Shown: piece by piece, positions 24,068 to 36,259 of the stretch | Layout: each line of letters begins with the position of its first letter | Numbering within the stretch: position 1 is the stretch's first letter | Source: Coenobita brevimanus | Taxonomy: Eukaryota; Arthropoda; Malacostraca; Decapoda; Coenobitidae | NCBI GenBank assembly: GCA_032717465.1 | Contig: CM064667.1 | Span: 3,209,895 to 3,273,894, forward strand | DNA: 64,000 nt | Direction of reading: 5' to 3' | Translations under genes and position numbers: made by a program | The notes under the pieces: model-generated | Told to the model about the DNA's origin: nothing | Seen by the model: only the letters and a program-made list of their open reading frames with translations | Databases searched by the model: none

Positions 24068-26937
24068 TTTTTTTTTTTTAAGCAAGGAAGAAGGATCAAA
24101 AGGGCAGCATTCCTCAAATTTTTCATAAAAAACAAAAAAGATAACAGAGAGCTACTGTAAATTCAAGATCCGTTATTTTCAAGATGCCTGAGCACACTGC
24201 TTTTGAAAGACTGGAGATCATGGGCAGTAGGAAATACAGACAGAGGGAGAGGTAGTGACAGAAAGGAGATAAAGATGCAGCAGTGTGGCAGATAGACAGA
24301 GGTGGAAGGGAGCCAGTAAGAGAAGGAGAATTAATGAGACGGAAAGTATTTGACACCACCTCGTTAAGAGGAGCTGTACTGTATGTGGGGAGCCTCCTCA
24401 TACATGAGAGTTCTACACAAGGCAAATATAACCTGTGTATAAAATCAACAACTGTGCAAGGGTAAAGAAGGCACAGGGTCGGCTAAGCACACCTACTCTC
24501 CTGGAAGCAGATTTTACAAGACTGGTAATATGTTCTTTCCAAGATGGATCCCAAGTTAATGAAACCCCAATAATGTTTAAAGGTAATGCAGGATTGAGCT
24601 GGATATTGTTATGAATTAGAGAGTACTCCTGTGGAAGACTCTTTGGTCGATAGACATAAGAACTGAGTTTTTGATACAATAAAAATGACAATATAACTTA
24701 TACTCCAATCAGAGATATGAGCTAAGTCAGACATAAGGTGTGCCTTAGCCTGATCCCTTGTTTGTTGAAGTGACTGTTAAAATGGACACTGGGGGATGCA
24801 AATGGAAAGGTGGAGGTGAAGTCATCAGTGTATGAGTGGACGGGTTAGACGTGCAGCTTATAAGGTCAGTGATGAATAAAATGAAGACAGTTGGTGATAG
24901 GTCAGAGCCCTGAGGAACAGCACTATTAATAGCTCCTGAAGAACGGTGGCCGTCTACAACAGCAGCTATAAACCGACCAGAAAGGAAGCTAGAGGTGAAG
25001 ACACAGATAAGATAGAAACCATAAAAGGGCAGTCTGGAAAATAAATATTTATACGACAATGAATCGAAAGCCTTTGAAGTGCAATGGCACAGCTATTGCC
25101 AAAGACCCGAAAGGAGGATGACCAGAAGTCTGAAAGGTAAGTGAGAAGATCGCCAGTGAAGCATCCCTGGCGGAACCCATACTGACGATCAAAAAGAAGG
25201 TTGTGGTAGGAAAGATGATTTAATTATTGTTCTGTTAAGAAAAGTGTCAAACAAATTTTAAAAGAAGGATGCTAAAGCAATTGGGAGATAGTTACAGGGA
25301 CGGGAATGGTCACCCTTCTTTGGGATAGGCTGAATGAGAGCAAACTTGTAGCAGTAAGGAAATGTACAAGTTGACAAACTTGAAATAGTTTACATATTCA
25401 CTCTGTAACCACAGAGGCACAGCTCTTGACGACAACAGGAGGTACCCCATCACGTCCATATGCCTCGCTAGTACTGAGGTCAGTGATGGCAGAAAATACA
25501 TCAAAGGAAGAAATTTTTGTGTCAGCAATGAGGAAGTCAGAGGGGCAGGGGGAAGTGATGGAGGAACAGTACCGGCATCGTCTAAGGTCGAATTGGAGTA
25601 GATAGTCTAACCGAAGAATTGTACTTGATCATTAGAAAAATAGACATAGAGCCATCGTTGTGGAAAAGAGGACGGAAGGATGATGAGGTAAAGTTAATAA
25701 AAAAGTTTTTGACAAGATGCCAGAAGGAGCGGGAAGAATTCGATTTGGAGAGTTGAAAGCATTTAATACAAATTAAATTATGTTTAGCAGTGAGAAGAAC
25801 AAACTTAGCCCGATTCCTGACAGAAACATAAAGGAGATCAGCTTCAGGGGTGGGTTGGCTCTAGAACCTTTTGTAGGCCTTCTCCTTTTTGTGGACAGTA
25901 TTAGAACAAGCGTGATTAAACCAATGTTTTTTGGCATTAGTCATAGGATACGAGAAAAGATTGTATACTTTCATGCCCGAGAGAATACCCTCAGTAATGT
26001 GCAAGGCACACTCAGATAGCTGTTGGCCATGAAAGCAATAATCATTTCCGGGAAAATCAAAGAAGCATGGTCTGAAGGCCTAACGATCTGCAGCTCCAAA
26101 GTATCATAACTGACGCTTCTAGGGAATGTCCTTTTCGCTGTTCTGGAGTGATAGGTTAAAACGATAAGGTTTTGACTGCAGGAGCCAAATGGAGAGGAAA
26201 GATTAACAGCATCAGCAGAATGATTAGTTGTAAGGAAAGGGTTAAGAATGTTGGCACTCTCTCCAAGGTGGTCAGGGATATGGGTAGGGTGCTGTATAAG
26301 CTACTCTATGTCATTAAGGATAGAAATGATGTAGGCTTGCTCACCAGATGCATCAGCGAATGGAAAGGACACCCGAAGTTGGTGGTCAACATTAAAATAT
26401 CCTAGAATGGAGATTTCTAAGAAAGGAGAAATAGATAGCCTGTATCATCTTAGAAGTAAGATAGCTGAAGAAATTTACATTCTCAGTGTAATAAGGGGAT
26501 AAGTAAACAGCACAGATAATTATTAGTCAGAGAATGAGGGGAAAGCCGAAGCCAGAGAGTAGAGAATCCAGAAGAATCATTTCCAGGAACACGGAAGCAA
26601 GATGTGTTGCTGGATGCATATACACAACAGACACCTTTGGCTTTGTAATGAGTATAGAGAACGTAGGAGGATTCAGAGAAGTGCTTGTGTGCAGTTGTCT
26701 CAGACAGTCCAGTTTCAATTAGCAAGAGAAGGTGAGGTTTAGAGGAGGAGAGGTGGTATTCAACAGGGAAAAAGTTAAAAGAAAGGTCACGGATGTTTCC
26801 AGAAATGAAGAGGAAGTGAGTCAGACAGTGTTTCAAGGCATATCCCTTGGCCGTCACCGGGAGAGGGGTGGATGGCAGGGGTTTTGATGCCCTCCCTCCC
26901 CGGGGAACTTCGATGCTTGGTTATGAGATACCGTTTT
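24068..26937 (-). pseudogene. LINE-J, U3 copy
   Basis: A close copy of 3286-6150, with the same EEP and RT words (LWLRLSPHSLT near 26560; AVPQGSDLSP near 24900; SRRVGVLSRP near 24490). It shares the 171-bp C-terminal deletion with U1, between GAGGGAGA and GGTAGTGAC near 24250. A T12 run at 24068-24079 marks the 3' end. It is non-functional. Confidence 0.82.
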
Positions 26938-27051
26938 TATTTGGGGGAGGTGAAATTTTGAATAGGAAGTGTAGTGTATAACGTGAATGTAGTTTGGTGT
27001 TGACAGATAGAGGAACTTGTACTGGAGAGCATGCTGGCCTACTCTCTGAGT

Positions 27052-28168
<1,117 letters not shown>

Positions 28169-28171
<3 letters not shown>

Positions 28172-28856
28172 ATATTGTTGTTGTGGCCTCTGACATTGAG
28201 TAAAATATGGGCATGTATGTGATTTATCTCTACACGGTTTTAGAGCAAAGATCGACCCTGCGTCTCAGAGTCTGTCCTTGTATTAGTCTGTATTACAGTG
28301 AAATATTTGTGTATGTGAACATGTGAATATACATTGTGTGTGTCGTGTTCGTCAGTATGACATTTGGTTGAGTGTTGTGTGGAAAGTCTGTTGTGCCAAT
28401 AGTCATGTATTTTCATGCACCCAGTGTGTGTGTTTGTGTGTGTGTGTGCATTTATTTTGTGTGTATGTGTTGTGCTATACGTTTTATTTTTGTATGTGTC
28501 CCTTTCTGTGTTTGTTGTGCTCTCGTTTGAGTTTGAGTTTGAAAAAATATGTGTTTGTGTGTTTGGTGTATGATAGCTTTTTCTTTGCGGTTATGCTTAT
28601 GTCTAAGGGTATGTTACATAGGATACAGTGCGTATGTGGTTATTGCATGTGTTTATGTATGCATGCGTGTGTTGCAATACTGTTTGTGTATACCTGGTTG
28701 CATATGTGTGTACGTCTGTAATATGTAAAGTTGGGCGACTCGGTAGTTGTGTAATTAATTTCTGCTTCTCTGTCTTCGTGATATATCAGATTCAGATGTG
28801 GCATTATTTGGGAGTGTGCTGTTTATATAAGTGTAGGTATATTTGTTCGTGTGCGC
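28169..28856. other. T/G-rich spacer without recognisable gene (U3)
   Basis: A copy of 7282-7975. Nothing beyond small open frames is seen. Confidence 0.7.
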
Positions 28857-28928
<72 letters not shown>

Positions 28929-29150
28929 GTAGTATAACGGGAAAGAACGATATATAAGAGAGTGACAGAGGGGGAAGGAAGAGGAGAGGGAGAAAGAAAG
29001 GGACAGAGGGGAGAGATATAGAGGGATAGAAAGAGGGTTGGTGAGAGAGAAACAGAGAGTAAGAGAGGGAGAATTAGAGGGAGAGGAATGTGAGAAGAGG
29101 GAGTTGATTAGGAGAGAAGCAAAGATGGAGACGGAGAAATAGAAAGGCAG

Positions 29151-29217
<67 letters not shown>

Positions 29218-29337
29218 TGAGACAGAGACAGAGACAGAGTCAGAGACAGAGAGAGAGAGAGAGAGTGTGTGTGTGTGTGTGTGTGTGTGTTTGTGTGGGA
29301 GTCAGTGTCTGCTTGAGTCAGTGTCAATGTATTTGTC

Positions 29338-29385
<48 letters not shown>

Positions 29386-29392
29386 GTGTTGC
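28857..29392. repeat. Purine (AG)n block of U3
   Basis: AG tracts (28857-28926, about 29153-29191, about 29340-29382) with degenerate purine sequence. It differs from U1 and U4 by an ACAG run (about 29191-29218) and a short GT tract (about 29265-29290) in place of the GATA tract. Confidence 0.92.
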
Positions 29393-29444
29393 TTAATGAA
29401 CTGGTAATGTGGTGCTCATGCATACACTCGTGTGTAAATATGTA

Positions 29445-29971
29445 CAGTTGCGAGCAGGTGACTGGAGGCCACCTAGTCCACCGAGATGTTTGTGTTTTAT
29501 CTGGCAACGATGGTAGCTTTGAACTTGGCCGAGATTAAGTCAGCTGTCCGGGCACAAGAAACTCATTGATAATTTGCCAGTGTGCTGTTCTAACTGGTCT
29601 CCAACCAATATCATGCAAGTAATCGTATTATACCGATAATGATTAACATGTCATACACGTGGTAGATACCCGGGATACCCGGGTGTCTCACATGAATGAA
29701 CACAGCACTATTTGGATGCCAGTGTTGTAATACTATGGTTATAAATATATCTACCACATGGATGACACGTTAATCATTATCAGTATAATACGTTTACTTG
29801 CATGATATTGATTGGAGACCACTTAGAACTGCACAATGACAAATTATCACTGGGTTTGTTTTGCCCGGACAGCCGACTGAATCTCGGCCAAGTTCAAAGT
29901 TAATATTGTTGCCAGATAAAACACCAACATGTTGGTGGACTAGGTGGCCTCGAATCATCTGCTCGCAACTG
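29445..29971. mobile_element. Fold-back Tc1/mariner-like MITE, 527 bp
   Basis: An inverted-repeat element with no coding capacity. The ends are CAGTTGCGAGCAG and its complement CTGCTCGCAACTG. The arms are 29445-29668 and 29748-29971 (224 bp each), diverged by scattered substitutions, around a loop of about 80 bp that contains a doubled TACCCGGG word. The element is flanked by TA on both sides (29443-29444 and 29972-29973). The uninterrupted site ATATGTACCTTG is present once in U1 (near 8472) and U4 (near 51355). A TA duplication and CAG termini fit the Tc1/mariner superfamily; movement would need a transposase from elsewhere. Confidence 0.92.
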
Positions 29972-29984
29972 TACCTTGTCCTAA

Positions 29985-30590
29985 CCTGTTCCCCCCAGAG
30001 CATCCTGCCTCTGCCTTGTTCCCCCACCGAGCACCCTGCCTCTGCCCTGTTCCCCCACCCAGCACCCTGCCTCTGCCCTGTTCCCCTACCCAGTACCCTG
30101 CCTCTGCCCGGTTCCCCCACACAGCACCCTGCCTCTGCCCTGTTCCCCCACCCAGCACCCTGCCTCAGCCCTGTTCCCCCACCCAGCACCCTGCCTCTGC
30201 CCTGTTCCCCCACCCAGCACCCTGCCTCTGCCCTGTTCCCCCACCCAGCACCCTGCCTCTGCCCTGTTCCCCCACCCAGCACCCTGCCTCTGCCCTGTTC
30301 CTCCACCCTGCACCCTGCCTCTGCCCTGTTACCCAACCACAACCCTGCTTCTGCCCTGTTCCTCCACCCAGCACCCTGCCTCTGCCCTGTTCCCCAACCA
30401 AGCACCCTGCCTCTGCCCTGTACCCCAACCAGCACCCTGCCTCTGCCCTGTTCCTCCACCCAGTACCCTGCCTCTGCCCTGTTCCCCAACCAGCACCCTG
30501 CCTCTGCCCTGTTCCCCCACCCAGCATCCTGCCTCTGCCCTGTTCCCCAACAAGCACCCTGCTTCTGCCCTGTTCCCCTACCAGCTCTGT
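29985..30590. repeat. 31-bp minisatellite, left array of U3 (about 19-20 units)
   Basis: The longest copy of this array, directly right of the fold-back element. It is followed by the usual tail (to about 30675). Open frames in all six directions are not genes. Confidence 0.95.
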
Positions 30591-30675
30591 GCACTAATTC
30601 TCACAGAGCTCCCTGCCTCCAGTCCTTACCTCTTTCCTGTGGGCAATGGCAGAGAACACTTTATTTTTTTTATCT

Positions 30676-30856
30676 ATCTATTGCCAGACGCCTTTATCCT
30701 GTAAGCGGTGGCCACAAACAAATCGCCTCCTGTAGCTCTGTACCCCACCATTTTATTACCCCACCCCGTCCACATACCCTCTCTCATAAACCTCTCCACT
30801 CCATCCCTCCATCCCATCCTCAGCCTCCCCCTCCCTCTTCCCCCTCCACCTCACAC
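30676..30856 (-). pseudogene. LINE-P 3' end left of the LTR element (U3)
   Basis: The last part of LINE-P, including the TCTA-rich tail near 30680 and 3' untranslated sequence (GCCAGACGCCTTTAT word). It is separated from the rest of LINE-P (36264-39245) by the LTR retrotransposon insertion. Confidence 0.75.
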
Positions 30857-31653
30857 TGTTACGGAACAGAGAAAGATAACGTACACTTTAAGTGAGAATA
30901 CGAAGAGTCACTACTGTCCCGTAAAGTTCCAGGTTCAAAACAAAAGAGTTAGGTAAAATTACAAGTTAAAGTTTAATGCACAAACTAAAAACAAAACATT
31001 CAGAACTCATAAGGATAATGTAATGGCAAATAAACAGGTTAAATATATGGTTAACTGCAATAGCCTCTATTAACACGAAATTAGCAAGAGTAAATTTATC
31101 TAAGTCAGCCCTGATAAAATGAGATACCAGATAATACTCAGTGAATGCCAGATAAATTATTACAGATACAAACTATTATCAAAAATGACTGACATAAAGA
31201 TCCCTACATGAATTACAAAAACTTCACTAAGCCTACAAATTAAACTTATGCTATACAGTACAGTACAAGAAAAAATGCAACAACAGTTATACTCAAATTA
31301 CACACAGCTGCTAGATGTTTGGAGATTTCTTGAGCACTCACAATAATAATATCTGTACAGGGGAGGACAGAGATGTGAACAAAATGAGGAGCAGATCTAA
31401 GTGGCAATGATGCAGAGATTAAGCTCATTATATAGGGGCCAGCAGAGCCTGATACAACTTGTAAGCAGGACGCGCAAATGAAGCCATGGGGACAAACGGT
31501 CGACAATCCCGCACTGAATAACAGAAAGGACGACTTACTCTACTATAACGGTAGAAGGGGGGGGACTGAGGCAGAACACGCTCGTGATCAAACATGCAGC
31601 ATACTGTGCGTTAAAATTACACAAAGGATGATGAAATCATAGGCTATGTAACA
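30857..31653 (-). repeat. 3' LTR of the retrotransposon (797 bp)
   Basis: Identical to 35463-36259 except for two substitutions, by direct base-by-base comparison. It follows a purine-rich stretch on the minus strand. Confidence 0.95.
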
Positions 31654-33665
31654 CCTCCCCACAAAGAAAAAAGAAATTTACAAAGGAAATTTCTTATTAC
31701 TCTAAAACAATCTGTATATGGCACTACAGACCATGCAAAGGTCTTTCCTACTGTCACAAAAAATGAGATCTCCCTAGCACGTTCAGTCATAGGTACTTGC
31801 CAGTATCCCTTTAACAAATCAAACTTACTTATGTACCTAGCCTTTCCGATCTTGTCTATGCAATCTTCCACACGAGGGAGAGGGTAAGTGTCTGTTTTAG
31901 TTATCTGATTAACACGTCTGTAGTCAATGCAAAGCCGCTGTGACCCACCTGGCTTAGGGACTAGAGTGACAGGAGAACTCCACTCGCACTGACAGGGCTC
32001 AATCATCTTGTGGTCCAACAGGTAGCCAAGCTCCTTCTCGATGAGAGGAACTTTCACTGGGTTCACACGGTAAGGAGGCAGTTTAATTGGCTTTGCGTCT
32101 CCAACATCGACATCATGCATCAACACAATGGTTCTTCCTGGAGTGGCACGGAACACTTGCGGGTACTCCTGCAGTAATGCCGAAAACTCCTGCCTTTCCT
32201 TGGGTGGTAGATGAGAAAGCTTAGTCTGGAGATCATTCATGATATCAGGATTCTTCCCCAAACTATCACTCAGGCTCATACTGCATGGGAGAGCTTCACT
32301 TGCAGACTCGGGTGGAACAGCTACAGTGCAGACTGGATTATTTTCATCCCGCTTGTGATATAACTTTAGCATGTTGATGTGACATAGTTGCTTGCTCTTT
32401 CTACGATCTGGTGTGGCGATGACATAGCTGACATCACTGAGTTTCTTCTCCACGAAATAAGGGCCACTAAACTTGGCTTGAAGAGGTTGCCCATGAACTG
32501 GTAGCAGAATCAAAACCTGATCTCCTGGCTGAAAGTGGCGCAACCTGGACTTCTTGTCATACCAAGTCTTCATCTTCTCCTGAGCAGCTCCTAAATTCTC
32601 TCTCGCCAGCTGTAAAGCAGTGGACAGCCGTTCTTTGAACTTCATCACATACTCCAGCAGGTTGACGTCGTCTTCCTCCGACAGCCAGCATTCCTTGAGT
32701 AACTTAAGGGGTCCTCTTACTTCATGGCCAAACAGTAGTTCAAAAGGTGAGAAGCCCAGTGATTCATTTGGAGATTCTCTTGCAGCAAACACAACGAATG
32801 GAAGACCTTTATCCCAGTCTTTCTGATGTTCCAAACAGTATTTCTTGAGCATCGATTTGAGTGTTTGATGATATCTCTCCAACGCTCCTTGGGTCTGGGG
32901 ATGGTAAGCTGAAGACGTGATCTGGGAGATGCCCAACTCTTTCAGAGACTGCTTGAAAACATTTGACATGAAATTACTTCCTCGGTCTGACTGTACCTCC
33001 TTGGGCAGACCAAACTTTGTGAAGAACCCTAGCATTTCCTTAACCACGTTCTTTGCTGAGATGTTTCTAAGTGAAATGGCTTCAGGATAACGAGTAGCCA
33101 TATCAATCATGGTCAACACATAAGAAAATCCTGAAGAAGTCTTAGGAAGAGGGCCCACGATATCCACCAACACACGGGTGAAAGGCGCCTCAAAAGGAGG
33201 AATGGGAACTAGAGGTGCAACCGTTTCGGTCTGATTACACTTCCCCACAACTTGACAGGTGTGACAAGACTTACAATACCAGGAAACATCCCTGAAGATA
33301 CCTGGCCAGTAGAAGTGTTTCAAAATGCGTGCCACAGTCTTCCTCACTCCAAGGTGTCCTGCCAAACTGGAATCATGAGCCACTCGAATGATATCCTGCC
33401 TACAAACACGAGGGATGACAACTTGATGTACAACCTCCCATTCACAGTCGGCTGATGCTGTTGGGGGTCTCCACTTCCTCATAAGTACTCCTGACTTTAC
33501 ATAATAACAAGTCGAAGCACCGGCTGACTCTTCTTCACTGTAAGCAGAGTTAGCTAGACCTTTCAACTCAGGGTCAGCAACCTGCAACTCAACCAACTCT
33601 TGACAGAGACAAATTATCAACACTACGGGGTACTGCCTCATCTGGTGAGTGGTCCAAATTAGCAA
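31644..33665 (-). pseudogene. pol: pol: integrase followed by truncated reverse transcriptase
   Basis: A 673-codon frame. The integrase comes first: zinc-binding H97, H104, C134, C137; catalytic D168, D227 and E263 (VDIVGP, SDRGSNF, GALERYH); a C-terminal GPYF motif at 401-404. The RT follows from about residue 485: LVPKPGGSQRLCIDYRRVN (569-586) and the first catalytic Asp in FDLLKGYWQ (615-623). After REIS (about 633) the normal RT sequence ends and about 40 unrelated residues run to a stop inside the 3' LTR, so YxDD and RNase H are missing. INT before RT is the copia order, but the sequences are gypsy-like, as in the Gmr1 group. The first 20 codons are probably not translated. Confidence 0.9.
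31654..31662 (-). promoter_or_regulatory. Polypurine tract
   Basis: GTGGGGAGG on the minus strand lies immediately before the 3' LTR (TGTTAC), the expected place for the plus-strand primer. Confidence 0.65.
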
Positions 33666-34803
33666 GAAAAGTGTCAGCTAGGATAACATCATCATCATCA
33701 TTATCCTCTAAATCACCAGTAACTTTAGACTTAGCCCTAGTGACAGCACATGCAGGGAACACATCAGGGACATCACAATCCTGGGACGCAGCCACTGGCT
33801 CACTAGACAACTGAGGAGCTGGACACACTTGACTTCCACCAATATCATTTCCAAGTAAGAAAGTTACACCTGACATGGGGAGTGTCACAACCAACCCAAC
33901 CATAACAGAACCATTAACAAAACCAGACTCTAAATTCACTCTGCACAGAGGGACAGAGAAGTAATTATTCCCTACACCTTGTAAGATTACAGTTTCATCA
34001 GAGGAATTAACATTAGAGCCTAGAACACTGGTCAGCATAAGGGATAGGCAAGCACCTGTATCACGATATATTTGAACTGATATACAGTCATTACTGTCCA
34101 GAGGACTGACAAAACCATCAGACAGGAAATTAGCACATGAACTCTTGAGAGTGTCACCCACGTTACTGCTCAAAAGAGGAGCTCCATCATGAGAATTTAA
34201 GTTACCCCTCAAAGCAGGTTCAGTTAACTCAGTTAAAGAATTCTGGGAACTCTCAAGAGTGGACACTAGACCAATTGACTGAATATTTAAAGACTCCTTT
34301 TTGTTCACATCACGCTGTCTCCTGAAACATCTCTCCGTAGTATGACCAAGCTTACTACAATAAGTACATTTACTTTTCTGAAATCTAGAGGTGAAGCTGG
34401 TATTTACTTCCTGAGAAACATCATCCTTATTCTCTTTCCTGTTACCTGTACTCTGAGTAGAGGCAACGTACTTACTCTCAGCTTTCCCTTTTTCTCTAGA
34501 ATATCTCTTGTGAGTGAGAACATACTCATCAGCTAAAACTGCAGCATCAGACAAATTATCTATTCTTTTCTCATCAAGATATAGGCTTACATCTTTATAA
34601 ATACACCTTTTGAAGTCCTCCAGCAAAATCATCTGCTTAAATTTACCAAAATCAGAATCCACATTCTTAGAATTTAACCACTGCTCTAACAAATCTTCTT
34701 TGATTTTTGCATACTCAACATGGGATTGCTTATCTTGCTTGTAAGTTGTCCTAAATTTTACTCTATAGGCTTCAGGAACAAGCTCATAGGCCTTAAGAAT
34801 CAA
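33589..34803 (-). pseudogene. gag C-terminal part, zinc knuckle and protease
   Basis: A 404-codon open frame beginning with a non-ATG codon, so it is a continuation of gag, not a separate gene. AYELVPEAYR near residue 5 is a SCAN-like capsid word. One CCHC zinc knuckle lies at C146, C149, H154 and C159. A retroviral-type aspartic protease follows, with active-site D248-T-G and the flap/second motif LLGND at 316-320. A DVFPACAVTRA word follows the protease near the pol junction, as in Gmr1-like elements. It ends at a TGA overlapping the pol frame by 77 bases, so pol expression needs a frameshift, or a base has been lost. Confidence 0.85.
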
Positions 34804-34811
34804 GCTCTTAA

Positions 34812-35408
34812 CTACTGTACATCATAATTATCAGACTGATCCTGAGGCAAAGATGCATAAGTTACTTGAGCTTTACCGGTGAGAACAGTTTGAAGGAGTA
34901 CTGGCCAATACTCCTTAGGCCAATTAAAACCTGTAGCTACCCTCTCAAACAACTGAAAATACTTTGTTAAATCAGATTCATTAAAAGGAGGGACAAGTTT
35001 AACATTTTTAGCCACATCAAAATCATCAGAGCTAGATGATCCAGTTCCACCTTGTTTCATGCGATACTCATGGTCTGCCTGAATCCTAGCAAGTTCAACT
35101 TGTGCGTGAAACTCAGCCTCCTTAGCACGGGCCTCCTGCAGGGCTAGCTGTAACTTAGCTAATTCAATCTGCGTTTGCTCATTTCGAGGAGTTACATTAA
35201 ACAAGCTTTCATTAATCATGGCAACAATCTGATCTTTAGACTGATGAGAGCGAACAACAAATCCCAATTGTTGAGCAACAATCTTAAGTTCATTCTTTGT
35301 TCTGTTTTCTATATCACACACTGTTTGCACATTTGACAAAAAATCTTTGGCTTCATCAAGTGTAGAAATAGTAGCCATCATGAATATATCACAGTCACAA
35401 AATATCAA
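34812..35408 (-). pseudogene. gag: gag, N-terminal part
   Basis: An open frame of 198 codons at the 5' side of the LTR element; the first good ATG is probably the MMATISTL position, about ten codons in. An early coiled-coil-like stretch rich in Ala, Glu and Gln (about residues 80-120) leads into the capsid-like words FNESDLTKYFQLFERVA and LQTVLTGKAQ. The frame ends at a TAG just after a TACTGTA word (plus 34813-34819). A 5-bp insertion there throws the gag frame out of register with 34803-33589. The product would be a truncated structural protein. The capsid region resembles the gag of Gmr1-like elements, the family from which the vertebrate SCAN domain is thought to derive. Confidence 0.8.
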
Positions 35409-35440
35409 ACAATATCCTTATGATAATATCCTGAATATCC

Positions 35441-35456
35441 TGATATGAGGTCGCCA
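35441..35456 (-). promoter_or_regulatory. Candidate primer binding site
   Basis: On the minus strand TGGCGACCTCATATCA begins six bases inside the 5' LTR. Its first eight bases match the start of the tRNA-Arg-type sites known from some insect gypsy-group elements; the remainder was not matched to any tRNA. This needs comparison with tRNA 3' ends. Confidence 0.4.
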
Positions 35457-35462
35457 AATTTA

Positions 35463-36259
35463 TGTTACGGAACAGAGAAAGATAACGTACACTTTAAGTG
35501 AGAATACGAAGAGTCACTACTGTCCCGTAAAGTTCCAGGTTCAAAACAAAAGAGTTAGGTAAAATTACAAGTTAAAGTTTAATGCACAAACTAACAACAA
35601 AACATTCAGAACTCATAAGGATAATGTAATGGCAAATAAACAGGTTAAATATATGGTTAACTGCAATAGCCTCTATTAACACGAAATTAGCAAGAGTAAA
35701 TTTATCTAAGTCAGCCCTGATAAAATGAGATACCAGATAATACTCAGTGAATGCCAGATAAATTATTACAGATACAAACTATTATCAAAAATGACTGACA
35801 TAAAGATCCCTACATGAATTACAAAAACTTCACTAAGCCTACAAATTAAACTTATGCTATACAGTACAGTACAAGAAAAAATGCAACAACAGTTATACTC
35901 AAATTACACACAGCTGCTAGATGTTTGGAGATTTCTTGAGCACTCACAATAATAATATCTGTACAGGGGAGGACAGAGATGTGAACAAAATGAGGAGCAG
36001 ATCTAAGTGGCAATGATGCAGAGATTAAGCTCATTATATAGGGGCCAGCAGAGCCTGATACAACTTGTAAGCAGGACGCGCAAATGAAGCGATGGGGACA
36101 AACGGTCGACAATCCCGCACTGAATAACAGAAAGGACGACTTACTCTACTATAACGGTAGAAGGGGGGGGACTGAGGCAGAACACGCTCGTGATCAAACA
36201 TGCAGCATACTGTGCGTTAAAATTACACAAAGGATGATGAAATCATAGGCTATGTAACA
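35463..36259 (-). repeat. 5' LTR of the retrotransposon (797 bp)
   Basis: Begins TGTTAC and ends GTAACA on the plus strand, a perfect 6-bp terminal inverted repeat. Read on the minus strand, a TATATAAT word (plus 36033-36040) is a candidate TATA box for the element's own transcription. The small open frame inside is also in the other LTR and is not a gene. Confidence 0.95.

Larger units (their letters stand above)
30857..36259 (-). mobile_element. Ty3/gypsy-type LTR retrotransposon, Gmr1-like order, 5.4 kb
   Basis: An insertion with 797-bp LTRs (30857-31653 and 35463-36259), a 4-bp target duplication ACAC (30853-30856 and 36260-36263), and a 3.8-kb interior read on the minus strand. Order from its 5' LTR: gag, gag-zinc knuckle-protease, then a pol with integrase before reverse transcriptase. 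The LTRs differ at only two positions (30989/35595, and one near 31485/36091), so the insertion is recent. The RT is cut off after its first catalytic motif, and RNase H is absent, so this copy could move only with help. The uninterrupted target is visible in U1 (near 9262) and U4 (near 52152). Confidence 0.95.

Noticed and set aside
31246..31506. An 86-codon open frame inside each LTR (also 35852-36112)
   Set aside because: It is the same sequence in both LTRs, has no recognisable domain, and LTRs are regulatory. One of the two LTR differences changes a residue in it without other sign of selection.
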